From assembly GCA_021772215.1 (NCBI GenBank), contig JAJFMK010000158.1, positions 1-15,248 on the forward strand: 15,248 bases of DNA, written 5' to 3'. Shown here in pieces: positions 12,758-15,248 of the stretch. A program made the position numbers and the translations under genes. Source of the DNA: Chlamydiota bacterium. GTDB taxonomy: Bacteria > Chlamydiota > Chlamydiia > Chlamydiales > JAJFMK01. The notes under the pieces are model-generated. The model worked only from the letters and a program-made list of their open reading frames with translations. It had not been told where the DNA came from and made no database searches. How positions within the stretch are numbered: the first letter of the stretch is position 1; every line of letters begins with the position of its first letter.

Positions 12758-14576
12758 AATTGATGTGGCGTTTGGTGAGGTTGCGGTCGATATCGTAGGC
12801 AGCGCTGATGAGCGCTAGGTGAGTGAAGGCTTGGGGGAAATTGCCAAGCTGACTGCCATCGAGCCCCATCTCTTCGGCATAGAGGCCGAGATGGTTGGCA
12901 TACCCTAAGATCTTCTCAAAGTAAAAACGGGCTCTTTCGTAATCCCCTGAGCGAGAGAGGCACTCAATAAACCAAAATGAGCACATATTGAAAGTACCCT
13001 CTGTACCACTTAATCCATCATGAGCCCCATCATCTGTGTTGTAGCGATAGACTAACGAGTCAACAACGAGCTCTTTATCGATACGATCAAGCGTTGAGAT
13101 CCATCTGGGGTCTGTAGGACTGATAAACTTAATCATCGGCATCAAAAGCGCTGAGGCGTCCATCGCTGTTCCGCCAAGATGCTGGACGAAGGCTTTCTTC
13201 TTAGGATTCCAAAACTCTGTCACAATGAAACGGTATATCTCATCTCGGGTGCGAATCCAGTGCTCCAAGGGTGCGGGGAAGGAGCGCTTATGAGCGAGAC
13301 GGATGGCACGGTCGATCGCCACCCAGCACATCACCTTAGAGTACAAAAAGCCCTGGACACCGCCTCTAACTTCCCAGATCCCCTCACCTTTACGGCGCCA
13401 GTTCTCCACTACCCAGTTGATCAACTTCGAGAGGTTATCCCACAGGTCAATGGAGATGGGGCTTCCATACTTATTGTAGAGATAGACAGAATCCATCAAT
13501 TCGCCATAGATATCCTGCTGAAGCTGTCCATAAGCGGCGTTTCCAATGCGCACAGGCTTCGATCCACGGTAGCCCTCAAAGTGGTCAAGTGTCTCCTCGG
13601 TGAGATGCTTTGTTCCATCGAGACCATACATGATCTGCAGCGAACCGTCCGGGTTGAGATCTTGACAGCGATCCTCGATCCAGCTCATAAAGGCGCCCGC
13701 CTCTTCGGTGTAACCGAGACGAATCAAGGCATAGAGAGTAAAAGAGGCATCACGAATCCAAGTGAAGCGGTAGTCCCAGTTACGCTCCCCTCCAAGCTCT
13801 TCTGGGAGACCAAACGTCGGCGCGGCGACGATAGAGCCATATTTACGGCTAGTCAGCATCTTCAACGTGAGCGCTGAGCGGTTCACCATCTCGCGCCAGC
13901 GGCCTCTGTAATTCGATTGACTCACCCAGCGGTGCCAGTAGTTGATCGTCTCTTTAAAGGCGTGGGCGACATAGGTAGGATGGTCGATCTTTTTATGGCC
14001 GGTTTTGTGGTACTCTTCTAAAACAAAAGCGGCCGTCTCTCCCTCCTTCAAGACAAATTCGGCGACGATTTTTCCCTCAACCTCTTTGAGTGGCTGCTCT
14101 GTCGCTAAGCGAAGGGTGGGAAACTTATCATCATCGGGAATAAAGAGAACATCAGTGCCGCGGTCGAGCCATTTGATTTTATGCCCTGTTCTAGCGTAGT
14201 TAAACTGTGGATCGCAAACCAGCTCAAACTTCATATCTCCGCGAACAGCCTTGGCGCGGCGGATCAGCTTTTGGTGATGCTCTTCTTTCTCAATCGCCAT
14301 GAAGTCGGATACTTCCGCAATACCGCAACCAGAGAGAAAGCGGGTGAGCAAAATATTGGAGTCGGGAAGATAGAGCTGCTTTAAGTTTAACCTGTCATCA
14401 ACGACTGGACTGATCTGAAAGCGGCCGCCCTTCTTATCATCTAAAAGCGCCGCAAAGATCGAGGGGGAGTCAAATTCAGGAAAGCACATGAAGTCAATCG
14501 ACCCATTCTTCCCCACCAGAGCCACCGTCTGCAGATCGCCGATGAGCCCATAATCTTCAATAGGTAGATACCCCAT
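12753..14576 (-). CDS. Glycoside hydrolase family 15 enzyme (glucoamylase/trehalase-like)
   Basis: 607 aa, full length for bacterial GH15 proteins. Start ATG 14576 has GGGGGTG close upstream. The N-terminal beta-sandwich domain (1 to about 220) begins LPIEDYGLIGDLQTVALVG, typical of the family, and the (alpha/alpha)6 catalytic domain spans about 225-600. NWDYRFTWIRDASFTL (266-281) is the conserved substrate-cleft segment. Glu402 in GIWEVRGG is the predicted general acid, and Glu568 or Glu569 in LYAEEMG the predicted general base. No signal peptide is seen, so it should be cytoplasmic. Family members release glucose from alpha-glucans, and some hydrolyse trehalose; substrate cannot be decided here. 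It is divergent from 14643 and appears to be monocistronic; its stop codon lies in the third palindromic repeat. Confidence 0.94.
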   Translation of the reverse strand: MGYLPIEDYGLIGDLQTVALVGKNGSIDFMCFPEFDSPSIFAALLDDKKGGRFQISPVVDDRLNLKQLYLPDSNILLTRFLSGCGIAEVSDFMAIEKEEHHQKLIRRAKAVRGDMKFELVCDPQFNYARTGHKIKWLDRGTDVLFIPDDDKFPTLRLATEQPLKEVEGKIVAEFVLKEGETAAFVLEEYHKTGHKKIDHPTYVAHAFKETINYWHRWVSQSNYRGRWREMVNRSALTLKMLTSRKYGSIVAAPTFGLPEELGGERNWDYRFTWIRDASFTLYALIRLGYTEEAGAFMSWIEDRCQDLNPDGSLQIMYGLDGTKHLTEETLDHFEGYRGSKPVRIGNAAYGQLQQDIYGELMDSVYLYNKYGSPISIDLWDNLSKLINWVVENWRRKGEGIWEVRGGVQGFLYSKVMCWVAIDRAIRLAHKRSFPAPLEHWIRTRDEIYRFIVTEFWNPKKKAFVQHLGGTAMDASALLMPMIKFISPTDPRWISTLDRIDKELVVDSLVYRYNTDDGAHDGLSGTEGTFNMCSFWFIECLSRSGDYERARFYFEKILGYANHLGLYAEEMGLDGSQLGNFPQAFTHLALISAAYDIDRNLTKRHINW

Positions 14577-14611
14577 ACTTCACCCCCTTCCCTCCCTATA
14601 GCCTTTTGCCA

Positions 14612-14636
14612 AAAAAAGGTCTATTTCTGTTATAAG
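14612..14636 (+). promoter_or_regulatory. Candidate promoter of the 14643 gene, again leaderless
   Basis: A TATAAG -10 box at 14631-14636 lies 6 nt before the ATG at 14643, so transcription would start at or next to the ATG. No Shine-Dalgarno sequence is visible. A TTGCCA in the region starting near 14606 gives a 19-nt spacer, longer than optimal. The -10 is plausible, the -35 weak. Confidence 0.35.
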
Positions 14637-14642
14637 AAAGTT

Positions 14643-14972
14643 ATGGCAATTGGCATCAATCCCAACACTTATCCCTTTGGACATCAATGGGGTAGTAAAA
14701 ACCCTTGGAATAGCGAGGAGCATTCAGACGAGAATATGCGCTCCAATATCGCTAAAATATTAGGGTATTTGCCCCTAATTGGCACTGTCATCGGGATTTT
14801 GCGCTTTATAGGCCTCCTTGAGAGGGAGAAATTCTCTCCTACAGCCCAAGGGGACCTCACCACCCACAACTACCTCATCGCCTTAAGAGCTCTCCTAGAG
14901 CTCTTCAGCTTCGGCTTTGCTTTGCTTATTGTGGATCTTATCTTTGATATTATCCGAATATCCGGTCAGTAG
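14643..14972 (+). CDS. Small two-helix membrane protein, unrecognised
   Basis: 109 aa. The N-terminus (1-35) is polar and Asn/Trp-rich. Residues 38-58 (ILGYLPLIGTVIGILRFIGLL) and about 80-105 (ALRALLELFSFGFALLIVDLIF) are hydrophobic, separated by a polar loop of about 22 residues. There is no cleavable signal peptide, so it is likely an integral membrane protein with two crossings or a hairpin. The LGYLPLIGTVIG segment recalls small hydrophobic proteins of chlamydiae, an impression I cannot verify here. The last 23 bases overlap the end of the convergent gene. It is divergent from the GH15 gene across a 66-bp spacer. No function can be assigned. Confidence 0.65.
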   Translation: MAIGINPNTYPFGHQWGSKNPWNSEEHSDENMRSNIAKILGYLPLIGTVIGILRFIGLLEREKFSPTAQGDLTTHNYLIALRALLELFSFGFALLIVDLIFDIIRISGQ

Positions 14973-15248
14973 GAACGCTATGTAGAGGAGCACTCCCTGC
15001 AAAGGCGTTATCAAAGGCTACACTAAATTCTCTACTCCTTGGATTCATCAGAACACGATAAGAGGTGAGCCAGTTATTGATATAGGGAAGAGAAAGGGTC
15101 TCCTCAAGCGGTCTACCTCTCCTATCTGCAAAAAAGGAGTTGAGCTCAGTTTGACGTTCATTGCTGTAGTGCATTGGTGTATTAGAAAGAGGATCGTAGC
15201 GACAATTGAGCGTTGAAAGGGGTATTTTTTCACAGGCTTCACGTGTGG
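14950..15248 (-). CDS. Unrecognised protein, 3' part only (runs off right edge)
   Basis: An open minus-strand frame enters from the right edge and ends at TAA 14952-14950, giving 98 residues plus the stop. It stays open upstream of the internal ATG at 15174, through residues such as STLNCRYDPLSNTPM, so the real start is probably outside the window. The visible part is soluble and mixed: ELNSFFADRRGRPLEETL, then SLPYINNWLTSYRVLMNP. A competing minus frame starting at 15242 looks like a shadow. No motif recognised. It overlaps the convergent small membrane protein gene by 23 bases. Confidence 0.6.
   Translation of the reverse strand, partial: TREACEKIPLSTLNCRYDPLSNTPMHYSNERQTELNSFFADRRGRPLEETLSLPYINNWLTSYRVLMNPRSREFSVAFDNAFAGSAPLHSVPTDRIFG

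Noticed and set aside
13179..13877. 232-residue plus-strand ORF antisense to the GH15 gene
   Set aside because: The GH15 protein is intact and highly conserved on the other strand; no ribosome binding site or recognisable domain supports the antisense frame.
15048..15242. Minus-strand ORF starting MKPVKKYPF at the right edge
   Set aside because: It competes with the frame ending at 14950, which is open to the window edge and has a more protein-like composition.

Overview
The window most likely comes from a Gram-negative, host-associated bacterium of the Chlamydiota (environmental chlamydiae such as the Simkania/Waddlia/Parachlamydia groups). This is inference, not proof. It rests on two adjacent proteins built like inclusion-membrane (Inc) proteins (soluble N-terminus, bilobed hydrophobic segment, long coiled coil), several unrecognised membrane or effector-like proteins, and an otherwise ordinary, densely packed bacterial gene layout. 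No rRNA, tRNA, CRISPR array, insertion sequence or phage gene was seen. No gene-free stretch exceeds 300 bases.

Layout. 1-254 (-) is the 5' part of an unrecognised gene cut by the window edge. 533-1465 (+) is an exported fasciclin (FAS1) domain protein with an Asn-Gly tandem-repeat linker, ended by a hairpin terminator that lies inside the 3' end of the convergent gene. 1482-3778 (-) is a two-gene operon of Inc-like proteins. 4013-4495 (-) is an orphan small protein. 4604-8569 (+) is a five-gene, translationally coupled operon: ACR3 arsenite permease, ArsR-type repressor, exported thioredoxin-fold protein with a (CCPGG)x3 tail, FtsX/MacB-type ABC permease and its ATPase. 8669-9466 (-) is an apparent fusion of a 2H phosphoesterase (ThpR/LigT type) to a shortened archease-like domain. 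9656-10801 (+) is an unrecognised helical, effector-like protein behind an AT-rich promoter. It overlaps the convergent exported Fe/Mn superoxide dismutase (10764-11399, -). 11444-12652 (-) is an AAA_14/DUF4143 ATPase preceded by three palindromic boxes at an exact 33-bp period. 12753-14576 (-) is a GH15 glucoamylase/trehalase-like enzyme. 14643-14972 (+) is a small two-helix membrane protein, and 14950-15248 (-) is a partial unrecognised gene running off the right edge.

The most system-like block is the 4604-8569 operon. The ArsR-like protein probably senses As(III) or a similar thiophilic species, and ACR3 would export it. The Cys-tailed exported protein and the ABC pair, whose predicted periplasmic domain carries four Cys, suggest a second envelope-level handling route made with the permease. 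No arsC reductase is present, so any role would be with the trivalent form. The tail repeat of the thioredoxin-like gene also carries the ribosome binding site of the ABC permease. Other points worth pursuing are the 2H-archease fusion (RNA end chemistry joined to an RtcB cofactor-like module), the 33-bp operator-like array that brackets the ATPase promoter, and the secreted SOD and FAS1 proteins.
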